In this document: positions 24,436 through 33,504 of the stretch, piece after piece | Numbering within the stretch: the first letter of the stretch is position 1 | Layout: each line of letters starts with the position of its first letter | Assembly: GCA_013349405.1 (NCBI GenBank) | Contig: DUZS01000004.1 | Location: forward strand, 1 to 64,000 | Origin: Desulfuromonadales bacterium | GTDB taxonomy: Bacteria > Desulfobacterota > Desulfuromonadia > Geobacterales > Pseudopelobacteraceae | Direction of reading: 5' to 3' | DNA length: 64,000 nt | Made by a program: the position numbers and the translations under genes | The notes under the pieces: generated by a model | Told to the model about the DNA's origin: nothing | The model's input: only the letters and a program-made list of their open reading frames with translations | Databases searched by the model: none

Positions 24436-26388
24436 TTACGGTATCATCCACTGGAGGTAGTAGGCCTGCAGGTACACTATAACCCCGACGACAATCGTCA
24501 GAATTATGGAGTGCTTGAGGGTAAAGCGGAACAGAGTTCCTTCTTCTCCAACCATGCCGCAGGCTGCGGTAGCGACAGCCAGAGATTGTGGCGATATCAT
24601 CTTGCCCATGACGCCGCCGCTTGTGTTGGCTGCGCCGGTCAGGATCGGATTGAGGCCGAGCTGTTCGGCAGTGGCTTTCTGCAGTCCGCCGAAGAGGACG
24701 TTACTGGAAGTGTCGGAACCGGTCAGGAATACGCCCAGCCAGCCGAGGAAAGGCGAGATGAACGGGAACCAGTGGCCGGTTTTGGTGAAGACAAGGCCGA
24801 GACAGTTGGTCATACCGGAGGTGTTCATGACATAGGCCAGGCCGAGCACGGAGGCAACTGTGACGGCGGGGAAACGCATATCATAGAGCGTCTTGCCGGC
24901 CAGTTTAAAGACATCGCCGAAACCGACGCCACAGAGCAGGGCGGAGAGGAAGGCGGCGATCAGAATTGCGGTTCCGGCAGCGGACAAGAAGTTGAAGTTG
25001 TATTTCGCCGGCAGTTTGATGGGAAGCTGATCTGCAGTGGCTTTAGCCAAAGGCTTGAATTGATCTTTGGCAGTGACCTTGTTCTTTTCGAGGTCATCCT
25101 TGACCAGTTTCAGGATATCGGCGCTCTTCTTTGCTATGGCGTTGAATCCGGCATTGCGTTCTTCGCTCAGAACGGCACCTTTGCCGGCAAGACCCTGTTC
25201 AACCGGCAGAAATTTATCTTCCAGCCCCTTTAATTCATTCAGCATGGTTATCACGCCTGCCAGCTTCGGCTCCGCTGCAGGCAGTGCAGCAATAAGTTTA
25301 TCTGCTTCTGCTGTCACGGCGCTGATTTTTTTCAGCCCGTCCTCAGGTTTGGAAACCTTCTTGACAATCATGCTGTCGAGGCCGGCAACGGTGATAACTA
25401 CTTTGCTCTTGTCAAGCTCAGCTTTGATCGAAGGGATACCCCACAGCAGTACCATCACGGTCAGCGCCAGATAGGGAGACCAGGCTCGAAATACCTCGCC
25501 GGCAGAATAGTGGTGCTGCACCTTCGTACCGGTGTGTGTTTCATGGTCGAATACATAATTCTCTTTGGGCTGCCATACCTGCAGAAGCGCCACCAGGGCA
25601 ACCATGGAAGCGAGCGAGGCGGTGATGTCAGGAAGATACGGGCCGAGATAGCTGGCTGTTGCCCACTGTGAAACCGCAAAGGTCAGGCCGCAGACAATGA
25701 TTGCCGGGAGAACCTCGATGGTCTTTTTCCAGCCGACCATGATCATGATGACATAAAAAGGAATTACCACAGAGATGAAGGGGAGCTGACGGCCGACCAT
25801 GGTAGAAAGCTTCATCAGACCACCATCGTCATAGCCCATGACCCCGGCAAGAGCAACAACAGGAATACCGATGGCGCCGAAGGCGACCGGCGCGGTGTTG
25901 GCAATCAGGCAGACACCGGCGGCATAGAGCGGCCTGAAACCGAGACCGACGAGTGTGGCGCCGGCAATGGCAACCGGGGTGCCGAAACCGGCAGCGCCCT
26001 CGATGAAGGCGCCGAAACAGAAGGCGATCAGCAGCGCCTGGATACGACGGTCGCCGGTGACACCGGCCAGCGAGGCCCGGATAACTTCAAACTGGCCACC
26101 TTTCACCGTGATGTTGTAGAGGAACAGTGTTGTGATAACGATGTAGAAGACCGGAAAGAGACCGAAAGCGGCACCCTGCATAAAAGCCAGTCCTGCCAGT
26201 TTGGCCGGCATCCCCCAGACCATAATCGCAATGCCGATTGCTGAAGCTACTGCCAATGGGCCTGCTTTGTGAGCTTTCATTTTCAGTACGGCGAGACAGA
26301 CAAAAATGACGACGAGCGGGATGGCGGCGATAAGCGCCGACAAGCCAAGACTTCCTCCAGCGGGTGTGTACGTTTGAATCCAGGGCAT
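24436..26388 (-). CDS. lctP: L-lactate permease (LctP family) with an extra hydrophilic loop
   Basis: This 650-residue membrane protein has the LctP family pattern, including GAFIEGAAGFGTPVAIAGA, ANTAPVAFGAIG and NVLFGGLQKATAEQ near the end. The family imports lactate or glycolate with protons and is usually about 530-560 residues. Here ~135 residues (about 325-462), mostly Lys/Glu/Ala-rich and soluble, sit between membrane helices, where known members have a short loop. The gene has a strong minus-strand promoter-like sequence and an operator-like site in the gap to lutC. The dehydrogenase gene follows it on the same strand. Confidence 0.87.
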   Translation of the reverse strand: MPWIQTYTPAGGSLGLSALIAAIPLVVIFVCLAVLKMKAHKAGPLAVASAIGIAIMVWGMPAKLAGLAFMQGAAFGLFPVFYIVITTLFLYNITVKGGQFEVIRASLAGVTGDRRIQALLIAFCFGAFIEGAAGFGTPVAIAGATLVGLGFRPLYAAGVCLIANTAPVAFGAIGIPVVALAGVMGYDDGGLMKLSTMVGRQLPFISVVIPFYVIMIMVGWKKTIEVLPAIIVCGLTFAVSQWATASYLGPYLPDITASLASMVALVALLQVWQPKENYVFDHETHTGTKVQHHYSAGEVFRAWSPYLALTVMVLLWGIPSIKAELDKSKVVITVAGLDSMIVKKVSKPEDGLKKISAVTAEADKLIAALPAAEPKLAGVITMLNELKGLEDKFLPVEQGLAGKGAVLSEERNAGFNAIAKKSADILKLVKDDLEKNKVTAKDQFKPLAKATADQLPIKLPAKYNFNFLSAAGTAILIAAFLSALLCGVGFGDVFKLAGKTLYDMRFPAVTVASVLGLAYVMNTSGMTNCLGLVFTKTGHWFPFISPFLGWLGVFLTGSDTSSNVLFGGLQKATAEQLGLNPILTGAANTSGGVMGKMISPQSLAVATAACGMVGEEGTLFRFTLKHSIILTIVVGVIVYLQAYYLQWMIP

Positions 26389-26493
26389 GATACTACTCCT
26401 TTCCTATCTTGGGGGTATGAAGCTACTGTAACAACGTAAATCTATGTGGTGGATCCCTGATTGAAATTCAAAATAAAAACAGGTTATGTAAAT

Positions 26494-26531
26494 TTGTATT
26501 ACCAATTACATTCTTTCTAAAATACTGTCAA
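26494..26531 (-). promoter_or_regulatory. lctP promoter with an operator over the -10
   Basis: On the minus strand TTGACA (26531-26526) and TAATTG (26508-26503) are 17 bases apart. TGGTAATACAA (26504-26494) overlaps the -10 and the probable start. It matches the TGGTNNNACNA form of FadR/LldR-type operators, so binding would block the promoter. The -10 is a weak match. Confidence 0.55.
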
Positions 26532-26562
26532 GTGTTTTTTAAAATAAAAAATAAAATCCTTA

Positions 26563-26614
26563 TTGACAAAGAGTATAGAGATGAAATAGGGTGGCTTACA
26601 ATCTGGTTTTACAA
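26563..26614 (+). promoter_or_regulatory. lutC promoter candidate with an operator downstream
   Basis: TTGACA (26563-26568) is followed after 18 bases by TAGGGT (26587-26592), a poor -10. TGGTTTTACAA at 26604-26614 lies just downstream of the expected start. It has the same TGGTNNNACAA form as the site on the lctP side, giving a symmetrical, jointly controlled divergent region. Confidence 0.45.
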
Positions 26615-26740
26615 ATTCTAACAGCATATTTCAGGACGAAATATATGTAGATTAAAAATTGGTATGCCGCATTTGATACTAAAATAGTTTGCGGTTATAT
26701 GGAACAGTGTCTCTCAATTCAGATGTACGAGGAGGATCCT

Positions 26741-27292
26741 ATGTTGTATGAGCAGTTCAAGGTAAGGGCAGAGGGGGTCAGTGCAGAGGTGACTCGCTAC
26801 GCCACCAAAAATGAGGCTCTCGAGCATCTGCTTCAGTTTCTTCACAAAGAGGGTCTGGCCGATACTCCGCAATCAACGGCACTCTGGGCGGAATGTTCGT
26901 TCCTCGATGGCATGGATCGCAGCGAGTTGACCAAAAATGCCGGTTTAACATTCGAGGTCACCCGCGAACTGTCGGCGCAGGCCCGTTTCGGCATCAGTCA
27001 GATGGAGTGGGCTCTGGCCGATACCGGGTCGTTGGCGCAGAATTCTACCGCCATCGAACAACGCCTGGTGTCGTCGCTGCCGAGCATTCATATCGCCCTC
27101 GCGCCGACAAACGGCATACTGCCGGACATGCCGACACTTCTGTCACGGGTACATCCACAGGAGTGCGCATATCTTGCCATGATAACCGGTCCGAGCCGGA
27201 CGGCGGATATTGAGCGGGTACTGACGATTGGCGTGCATGGCCCTGACCGGTTGATTATCATTTTTGTTGACGAATTGGGAGGGGACAACTAA
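26741..27292 (+). CDS. lutC: LUD-domain lactate utilisation protein (LutC-like)
   Basis: This 183-residue protein has an LUD domain: FEVTRELSAQARFGISQMEWALADTGSL, the SLPSIHIAL element and ITGPSRTADIE near the C-terminus. LutC acts with LutA and LutB in Fe-S-dependent L-lactate oxidation to pyruvate. The ATG at 26741 is preceded by a strong GAGGAGGATCCT site; an upstream ATG at 26699 would add 14 residues and has no site. Its stop shares bases with the next start (TAATG, 27290-27294). Confidence 0.88.
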   Translation: MLYEQFKVRAEGVSAEVTRYATKNEALEHLLQFLHKEGLADTPQSTALWAECSFLDGMDRSELTKNAGLTFEVTRELSAQARFGISQMEWALADTGSLAQNSTAIEQRLVSSLPSIHIALAPTNGILPDMPTLLSRVHPQECAYLAMITGPSRTADIERVLTIGVHGPDRLIIIFVDELGGDN

Positions 27293-29427
27293 TGGGAACT
27301 GAATTTAAAGAATCAATTACCAAAGCGGTCAACAATGCCAACCTGACCGGGGCGCTTGGCAAGTTTTCCGAAGCCTATAAAGTTAACCGCGCCAAGGCAT
27401 ACGAAGGGATAGATTTTGAAGAGCTGCGCGGGAGGATTGCCGACCTGAAGGGGTACGCCGCTGCCCATCTTGATGAACTTTCCGATCAGTTCCAGAAGAA
27501 CGCCGAAGCGTGCGGAGCAAAAGTGTTCAGGACGAAAGATCCGGCCAAAGTCAGGGAATACATCCTGAAGGTTGCTCAGGACAACGGCGTTAAAACGGTC
27601 ATCAAGTCAAAATCAATGGCGACGGAAGAGATTCATCTCAATCAGTATCTTGAGAAAGCCGGCATAGAAGTTGGCGAGACCGATCTTGGCGAATGGATCA
27701 TCCAACTGGCCGGACAGACCCCGTCGCATATGGTTATGCCGGCTATTCATATGACCAAGGAAGAGGTTTCCGATCTGTTCAGCAAGGAGGTCAACGAACG
27801 GCTGACCTCCGATATTCCCCGTCTTGTCAAAGTAGCCCGTGAAAAACTCCGCCCCACCTTTCTCGCAGCCGATATGGGCATTTCCGGCGGCAATATTGCT
27901 GTCGCGGAAACCGGCAGCATTGTCCTGATGACCAACGAGGGGAACGCCCGACTGGTCACCTCGCTGCCAAAAATACATATCGCACTGGTCGGCATCGAAA
28001 AACTGATTGAAAAATATGCCGATGTCGCCACAATTTTAAAAGCACTCCCCCGCAGTGCCACTGCCCAGCTGCTGACCAGCTATGTCTCGATCATCACCGG
28101 CCCGACGCCGAATAGCGACGGCTCGATGAAGGATATGCACATCATTCTCATGGATAACCGCCGCTCCGAGATGGCGGCTGATCCGAAGTTCAAGCAGGCG
28201 CTGCAGTGCATCCGCTGCGCCTCGTGCCTCAACGTCTGTCCGATTTTCCGCCTCGTCGGCGGTCATGTGTTCGGCAAAGTGTATACCGGCGGTATCGGTA
28301 CGATTCTGACCGCCTGGTTTGACGAATTAAAAAAATCCGAAGATATCCAGGGGCTCTGCATCCAGTGTGGCGCCTGCACTGATGTCTGCCCCGGCAAAAT
28401 CGATATTCCTGATCTGATTATGGAGATCCGGCGTCGCCTGGTGCAGGATCAGGGTTTACCGCTGCTGCAGAAGACCATCTATGCCGTGGTCAATAATCGC
28501 AAACTGTTTCACGGCATGCTGCGGGCCGCCTCTATTGCCGGAAAACCGTTTACCTCAGGCAAATTTGTCCGTCATCTGCCGCTGTTTCTGGCGGATCTCA
28601 CCGACGGTCGCAGTCTACCGGCCATCGCGGCGGAACCGTTTCGTGATCGTTTCAAAAAGATCAGGCAACCAAAGCTCAAAGAAAAAGCGGCCTTTTATGC
28701 CGGCTGCCTGATTGATTTTGCCTATCCGGAAATGGGAGAATCATTGGTCAAAATCCTCAATAAGGGCGGTATCGAGGTGATCTTCCCGGATGACCAGACC
28801 TGCTGCGGTGCTCCGGCACGCTATAACGGCGCCTACGAGGTGGCCGCCAGTAACGCCGTTGACAACATCAAGGCGCTGCTTCGCGAGGATGTTACCTATG
28901 TTGTTTCGGCGTGCCCGACCTGCACCGTAGCGCTTGATCATGAATTTATCAGCACTTTTGAAAGTCTTGGCCAGACGGAATGGCTGCCGCAGGCAAAAAT
29001 TCTTGCTGCAAAGACAATCGATTTGTCCACTCTGGTCACAAAGCTGGTCAAAGAGGGGCGCTTGACCCTGAAAGAGGGGCAGAAGCTGGGGAAAATAACC
29101 TACCACGATTCCTGTCACTTGAAACGGACGCTGAAGGTCTCCGAACAGCCGAGAGAGCTGCTGCAGGGAGTGGGCTATGAAGTGACTGAAATGTTCGAGT
29201 GCGATACCTGTTGCGGTATGGGGGGATCCTATTCAATGAAGCTGCCGGAAATCTCCGCGCCGATTCTGCAGCGCAAACTGAGGAATATCAAGGAGACCGG
29301 TGCGCCTACGGTTGCCATGGATTGCCCCGGCTGTGTCATGCAGATCAGGGGCGGCATGGATCAGGATGGTGCCACTGTTCAAGTGAGGCATACAGTGGAA
29401 CTGCTTGCGGAACAACTGGAAAAATAA
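27292..29427 (+). CDS. Fused LutB-LutA-like lactate oxidation protein
   Basis: This 711-residue protein combines two families. Residues ~60-290 are the LUD domain of LutB (for example GISGGNIAVAETGS, SLPKIHIAL, SIITGPT). Residues ~300-365 hold two 4Fe-4S sites, CIRCASCLNVCP (~306) and CIQCGACTDVCP (~356). Residues ~465-700 carry two CCG domains with TCCGAP (~502) and TCCGMG (~639), as in LutA. LutA and LutB are separate in Bacillus, so this is a natural fusion. Together with lutC it would oxidise L-lactate to pyruvate. It overlaps the lutC stop by one base. No other gene follows closely. Confidence 0.9.
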   Translation: MGTEFKESITKAVNNANLTGALGKFSEAYKVNRAKAYEGIDFEELRGRIADLKGYAAAHLDELSDQFQKNAEACGAKVFRTKDPAKVREYILKVAQDNGVKTVIKSKSMATEEIHLNQYLEKAGIEVGETDLGEWIIQLAGQTPSHMVMPAIHMTKEEVSDLFSKEVNERLTSDIPRLVKVAREKLRPTFLAADMGISGGNIAVAETGSIVLMTNEGNARLVTSLPKIHIALVGIEKLIEKYADVATILKALPRSATAQLLTSYVSIITGPTPNSDGSMKDMHIILMDNRRSEMAADPKFKQALQCIRCASCLNVCPIFRLVGGHVFGKVYTGGIGTILTAWFDELKKSEDIQGLCIQCGACTDVCPGKIDIPDLIMEIRRRLVQDQGLPLLQKTIYAVVNNRKLFHGMLRAASIAGKPFTSGKFVRHLPLFLADLTDGRSLPAIAAEPFRDRFKKIRQPKLKEKAAFYAGCLIDFAYPEMGESLVKILNKGGIEVIFPDDQTCCGAPARYNGAYEVAASNAVDNIKALLREDVTYVVSACPTCTVALDHEFISTFESLGQTEWLPQAKILAAKTIDLSTLVTKLVKEGRLTLKEGQKLGKITYHDSCHLKRTLKVSEQPRELLQGVGYEVTEMFECDTCCGMGGSYSMKLPEISAPILQRKLRNIKETGAPTVAMDCPGCVMQIRGGMDQDGATVQVRHTVELLAEQLEK

Positions 29428-29490
29428 ATTGCCTTCACGGACGTAACGATATATGTATTGGAAACTAATGACGTATTTCTAAATTAATGG

Positions 29491-30498
29491 ATGATACATA
29501 CCATGAATGAATCTGGTGGAGATATTTCCCGCTTGATGGAGATGGCTGAAGCGGTGCGGCTGCAGAAAGAGTTTACTTCGGCTGAGACGTATTACCGTCA
29601 GGTGCTTGAACTTGACCCGGAACATATCCTCGCGTTGCGGGGTCTCGGTGACGCCCTGAGGGGATTACATCAATTCGAGACGGCTATTGAGATCTGGAAA
29701 AAAATATTTGATCTGAAAGGTGATGAGGATGTTTTTTTACTAACCCGCATTGCTGATTGCTATAAGGCTCTCGAAAAGTGCGAAGATGCTCAGCAGTACT
29801 ATATGAAAACGCTCTCGCTTAAAAAACATAACCGCTATGCTCTGATCGGTCTGGCTGATCTGTATCACAAACATGGTGAGGATGCGCTGGCGATTGAGTA
29901 TTATGAAAAAGCTCTCGCCAGCGGCGTGACTTTGATAAAAATTCTGACTATTGTGGGAAGTCTCTATTATCGACTGAGAAATTACGAAAAGGCCCGCTTT
30001 TATTACGAAAAAACTCTTGAGCAGGAGCCGGATAACACCTATGCATTGTACGGTCTGGGCAATTACTATCGCTGGAAAAGTGATTATCGCCGTGCGGTAC
30101 AGATGTGGGAAAAGGTAACGGTAAAGCATGCCGGTTCCGTCAATATGATTGCCCGACTCGGCGATGCATACCGGAATATCGGACAGTTTGAGGACGCTGA
30201 ACGAGCGTACAAGAGTAACCTTGATGAAAGGTATCACAAATTTTCCCTGTCCGGGCTGATTAAGCTCTACGCTCTGCAGGGGCGGATTACTGAAGTCTGC
30301 GCGTGGTATGACGAACTGCTGCGAAACGAGCATGCTGAAGAAAAAAGTGTCTTATCAGAAGTTGGCGAGTTACTGATCAAGCGAAAGAAAGTCGGCCTGG
30401 CCCGGCAGTTTTTACTCCATGTTCAGGCTCGTCAGTCAAAGAGTCCAGCTGTCTGTCGCATTATTGAAGAAAAACTCCGGCTGCTCGAAAACAGCTGA
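29491..30498 (+). CDS. Tetratricopeptide repeat protein
   Basis: This 335-residue soluble protein is built of TPR units (for example YYRQVLELDPEHILALRGLG and YEKTLEQEPDNTYALYGLG), with a spacing of about 34 residues. TPRs mediate protein contacts; the partner is not known. The ATG at 29491 or the one at 29503 may start it; neither has a strong ribosome site. It lies between the lut genes and ispG with 42 bases to the latter. Confidence 0.78.
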   Translation: MIHTMNESGGDISRLMEMAEAVRLQKEFTSAETYYRQVLELDPEHILALRGLGDALRGLHQFETAIEIWKKIFDLKGDEDVFLLTRIADCYKALEKCEDAQQYYMKTLSLKKHNRYALIGLADLYHKHGEDALAIEYYEKALASGVTLIKILTIVGSLYYRLRNYEKARFYYEKTLEQEPDNTYALYGLGNYYRWKSDYRRAVQMWEKVTVKHAGSVNMIARLGDAYRNIGQFEDAERAYKSNLDERYHKFSLSGLIKLYALQGRITEVCAWYDELLRNEHAEEKSVLSEVGELLIKRKKVGLARQFLLHVQARQSKSPAVCRIIEEKLRLLENS

Positions 30499-30521
30499 AT
30501 AACCGGGAACGTCCACCGTTC

Positions 30522-30550
30522 TTGACTTTCCCGTCCGCTTTTGGCACTAT
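30522..30550 (+). promoter_or_regulatory. ispG promoter with an almost absent leader
   Basis: TTGACT at 30522-30527 and CACTAT at 30545-30550 are exactly 17 bases apart. The expected start (about 30557) falls two bases before the ATG at 30559, and there is no ribosome binding site. If correct, the message would be leaderless. Readthrough from the TPR gene is the alternative. Confidence 0.5.
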
Positions 30551-30558
30551 GCCGCTCC

Positions 30559-31605
30559 ATGAAAAAACTGACCAGACTCATTCATATAGGTTCGGTGCCG
30601 ATAGGTGGTAATGCCTCCTGTTCAGTACAGTCGATGTGCAGCACCGACACGCGTGATATACCGGCTACAATTGGCCAGATAACAGGTCTGGCTGAAGTCG
30701 GATGCGAAATAGTCCGCTGTGCTGTACCTGATCGTGATGCGGCCGGTGCGCTGGCTCAGATTAAAAAAATGAGTCCTATCCCTGTTGTTGCCGATATCCA
30801 TTTTGACTATAAACTGGCGCTTCAGGTGCTTGAGGGGGGTATTGACGGACTGCGTCTCAATCCGGGCAATATCGGCGAGAAGTGGAAGGTAGCCGAAATT
30901 GTGGCCTCTGCAGCTGAACGAAATGTACCAATAAGAATCGGCGTAAATGCTGGTTCGCTTGAAAAAGAGCTGCTGCAGCGCTATGGACACCCGTCAGCTG
31001 AAGCCATGGTTGAATCGGCGCTCGGGCATATTCGCATTCTTGAAGATTTAAATTATCAGGAGATTAAAGTATCATTGAAGGCCTCTGATGTGATGAAGAC
31101 GGTAGCGGCATACCGTCTGTTTTCGCAACAGTCCGATTATCCGCTGCATATCGGTATTACCGAGGCGGGCACTCTTTTTTCCGGAACCATAAAATCGTCG
31201 GTCGGGCTTGGTATACTGCTGGCGGAAGGCATCGGTGACACGCTGCGCGTTTCGCTGACCGGTGCTCCGAACGATGAGGTGAGGGTCGGGTATGACATTC
31301 TCAAAGCGGTCGGCGTGCGCCAGCGAGGGGTGGATTTTGTCTCCTGCCCTACCTGCGGGCGCTGTCAGATTGACCTGGTCAGGGTTGCTGAAGAGGTAGA
31401 AAAGCGGCTGCAAGGGGTTGATAAACAGATTACTGTTGCTGTTATGGGGTGTGCAGTAAACGGGCCTGGCGAAGCGCGCGAAGCGGATGTCGGTATCGCC
31501 GGTGGTAACGGTGAAGGCCTCGTATTCCGCCACGGTGAAATAGTTCGTAAGGTGCCGGAAGCGCAGTTGGCTGATGCCTTACTGGAAGAGATAGCAAAAT
31601 TGTAG
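30559..31605 (+). CDS. ispG: 4-hydroxy-3-methylbut-2-enyl diphosphate synthase
   Basis: This 348-residue protein has the TIM-barrel part (VPDRDAAGALAQIKK, VADIHFDYKLAL, GLRLNPGNIG) and C-terminal Fe-S cysteines in SCPTCGRCQ and GCAVNGPGEA. It catalyses the reductive step from methylerythritol cyclodiphosphate in isoprenoid synthesis. The ATG at 30559 gives the family N-terminus (KKLTRLIHIG); an in-frame TTG at 30541 would add six residues. The gene is followed by proS, 31 bases away. Confidence 0.95.
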   Translation: MKKLTRLIHIGSVPIGGNASCSVQSMCSTDTRDIPATIGQITGLAEVGCEIVRCAVPDRDAAGALAQIKKMSPIPVVADIHFDYKLALQVLEGGIDGLRLNPGNIGEKWKVAEIVASAAERNVPIRIGVNAGSLEKELLQRYGHPSAEAMVESALGHIRILEDLNYQEIKVSLKASDVMKTVAAYRLFSQQSDYPLHIGITEAGTLFSGTIKSSVGLGILLAEGIGDTLRVSLTGAPNDEVRVGYDILKAVGVRQRGVDFVSCPTCGRCQIDLVRVAEEVEKRLQGVDKQITVAVMGCAVNGPGEAREADVGIAGGNGEGLVFRHGEIVRKVPEAQLADALLEEIAKL

Positions 31606-31636
31606 TGTAACGACTTTATCTGTCTGGAGATAAGTA

Positions 31637-33367
31637 ATGCTGTATTCCCGTTATTTTATACCAACAATCAAGGAAACTCCCTCAGATGCCGAAGTTGTTT
31701 CGCATCAACTCATGCTGAGAGCCGGGATGATCCGCAAGCTGGCATCCGGAATATACAACTACCTGCCACTCGGGCTGCGCTCGATACGCAAGTTTGAAAA
31801 CATCGTCCGTGAAGAGATGAATAAGGCTGATGCCATTGAGATGCTGATGCCGAGTGTCCAGCCTGCGGAGTTATGGCAGGAATCAGGGCGCTGGGCTTTT
31901 TATGGCAAGGAACTGTTACGCTTTAAAGACCGGAAAGAGGCTGAATTCTGTATGGGGCCAACCCATGAAGAGGTCATTACCGACATGGTGCGGCGTGAGA
32001 TCAAAAGCTATCGGCAGATGCCGCTTAATTTTTATCAGATCCAGACCAAATTCCGTGACGAAATCCGCCCACGCTTCGGTTTGATGCGCGGCCGCGAGTT
32101 CATTATGAAGGATGCATACTCTTTCGACGTAGACAGCTCTGCGGCGGACCTCTCCTACGAAAAAATGTACACCGCATACATGCGTATTTTTGAACGCTGC
32201 GGTCTCAATTTCAGGGCGGTTGAAGCTGACACCGGCAGTATCGGCGGATCCTCATCACATGAATTCATGGTGCTGGCAGATTCCGGCGAAGATGCCATTG
32301 TTTCCTGCGATGCGTGCCGCTATGCCGCAAATATTGAGAAGGCAGAATCGCCTTTATTTACCGTATCATCCGGTGCAGCTCTGAAAGCTTTAGAGAAGGT
32401 ATTGACACCGGAAATGAAAACCATTGCCGATGTTGCCGCATATATGAACGTTGCCGCTGATACAACGATAAAAACCCTTGTCTACGCCTCCGAAGCCGGA
32501 GATCTGGTAATGGCACTGCTGCGTGGCGATCATGAACTGAACGAGCTTAAACTCAAGAATCACCTCGGCTGGGAAGATATTCAGATGGCCTCTGAAGAGC
32601 AGATCTTTGCCTGTACCGGCTCTCCTGTCGGGTTCCTCGGGCCGATCGGGCTGAAGCGTGAGATCACGGTTATTGCCGACAGAGTCGTTCAGGGCATGAC
32701 CAATGTTGTTGTCGGAGCCAATGAACGGGATCAGCATTTTACAAACGTCAATTGCGGCCGTGATTTTGCGGTCCCCGCGTTTGTTGATATCCGAACCGTT
32801 GCTGCTGGCGACGCCTGTCCGCGCTGCGAATCAGGTAAACTTGAGATGTGGCGTGGCATCGAAGTCGGGCATGTATTCAAGCTTGGCACGAAATATTCGA
32901 AAGCGCTTAACGCAACGTATCTTGATGCCAACGGCAGAGAGCAGATTATTTTTATGGGGTGTTACGGTATTGGTATCGGGCGAACCGTTGCCGCTGCCAT
33001 CGAGCAGAACCACGATGAAAACGGCATCATATTCCCGATTCCGATCGCCCCGTTTCACTGCTCCGTCGTTGCTGTCAATACCAAAGACGCCGGAGTCATG
33101 GCCGCTGCCGAAGAAATTTATTTCCGTCTCGAAAAGCAGGGTATCGAAGTGCTGTTCGATGATCGAGACGAGCGCCCCGGGGTAAAGTTTAAAGATAACG
33201 ACCTGATTGGTATACCGATCCGGATTGTTGTTGGCAGCAAAGGCCTGGCTGATGGTACCGTTGAGGTAAAGTTCCGTTCAACCGGAGAAGTGCTGTCACT
33301 TTTGCTTGATGATGTGGTATCAACTGTTACGCAGCGTATTGATGCCGCATTGGCGCATCCGGAATAG
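31637..33367 (+). CDS. proS: Prolyl-tRNA synthetase
   Basis: This 576-residue class II synthetase of the bacterial type has motif 2 (FRDEIRPRFGLMRGREF), motif 3 (GCYGIGIGRTVAAAIEQ) and the editing INS domain between them (~220-390). It also has a C-terminal anticodon-binding domain (FHCSVVAVNTKD). It charges tRNA-Pro with proline and clears mischarged alanine. A GGAG site precedes the start. A strong terminator follows at 33401. Confidence 0.95.
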   Translation: MLYSRYFIPTIKETPSDAEVVSHQLMLRAGMIRKLASGIYNYLPLGLRSIRKFENIVREEMNKADAIEMLMPSVQPAELWQESGRWAFYGKELLRFKDRKEAEFCMGPTHEEVITDMVRREIKSYRQMPLNFYQIQTKFRDEIRPRFGLMRGREFIMKDAYSFDVDSSAADLSYEKMYTAYMRIFERCGLNFRAVEADTGSIGGSSSHEFMVLADSGEDAIVSCDACRYAANIEKAESPLFTVSSGAALKALEKVLTPEMKTIADVAAYMNVAADTTIKTLVYASEAGDLVMALLRGDHELNELKLKNHLGWEDIQMASEEQIFACTGSPVGFLGPIGLKREITVIADRVVQGMTNVVVGANERDQHFTNVNCGRDFAVPAFVDIRTVAAGDACPRCESGKLEMWRGIEVGHVFKLGTKYSKALNATYLDANGREQIIFMGCYGIGIGRTVAAAIEQNHDENGIIFPIPIAPFHCSVVAVNTKDAGVMAAAEEIYFRLEKQGIEVLFDDRDERPGVKFKDNDLIGIPIRIVVGSKGLADGTVEVKFRSTGEVLSLLLDDVVSTVTQRIDAALAHPE

Positions 33368-33400
33368 CGGTCAGCAAAATTCACTTTTTCATACATGTGT

Positions 33401-33442
33401 AAAGCCGCTCACCAGCAGTGATGCTGATGAGCGGCTTTTTTT
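33401..33442 (+). terminator. Intrinsic terminator after proS
   Basis: AAAGCCGCTC (33401-33410) pairs with GAGCGGCTTT (33429-33438), with an inner stem around CAGCA/TGCTG. A run of T follows (33436-33442). This is a classical rho-independent terminator. Confidence 0.85.
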
Positions 33443-33504
33443 CTGAATATTTTGCACTAATCGTATATACTCGACGAAATAACCCGCTCAAAAGAAGGAA
33501 ACAA

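Larger units (their letters stand above)
26389..26740. other. Divergent regulatory region between lctP and lutC
   Basis: This 352-base AT-rich gap has no gene. It holds two promoter-like sequences and two operator-like sites, described separately, pointing away from each other. A third TGGT-containing stretch (AATTGGTATGCC, about 26659-26670) is only a half-site. Confidence 0.7.
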
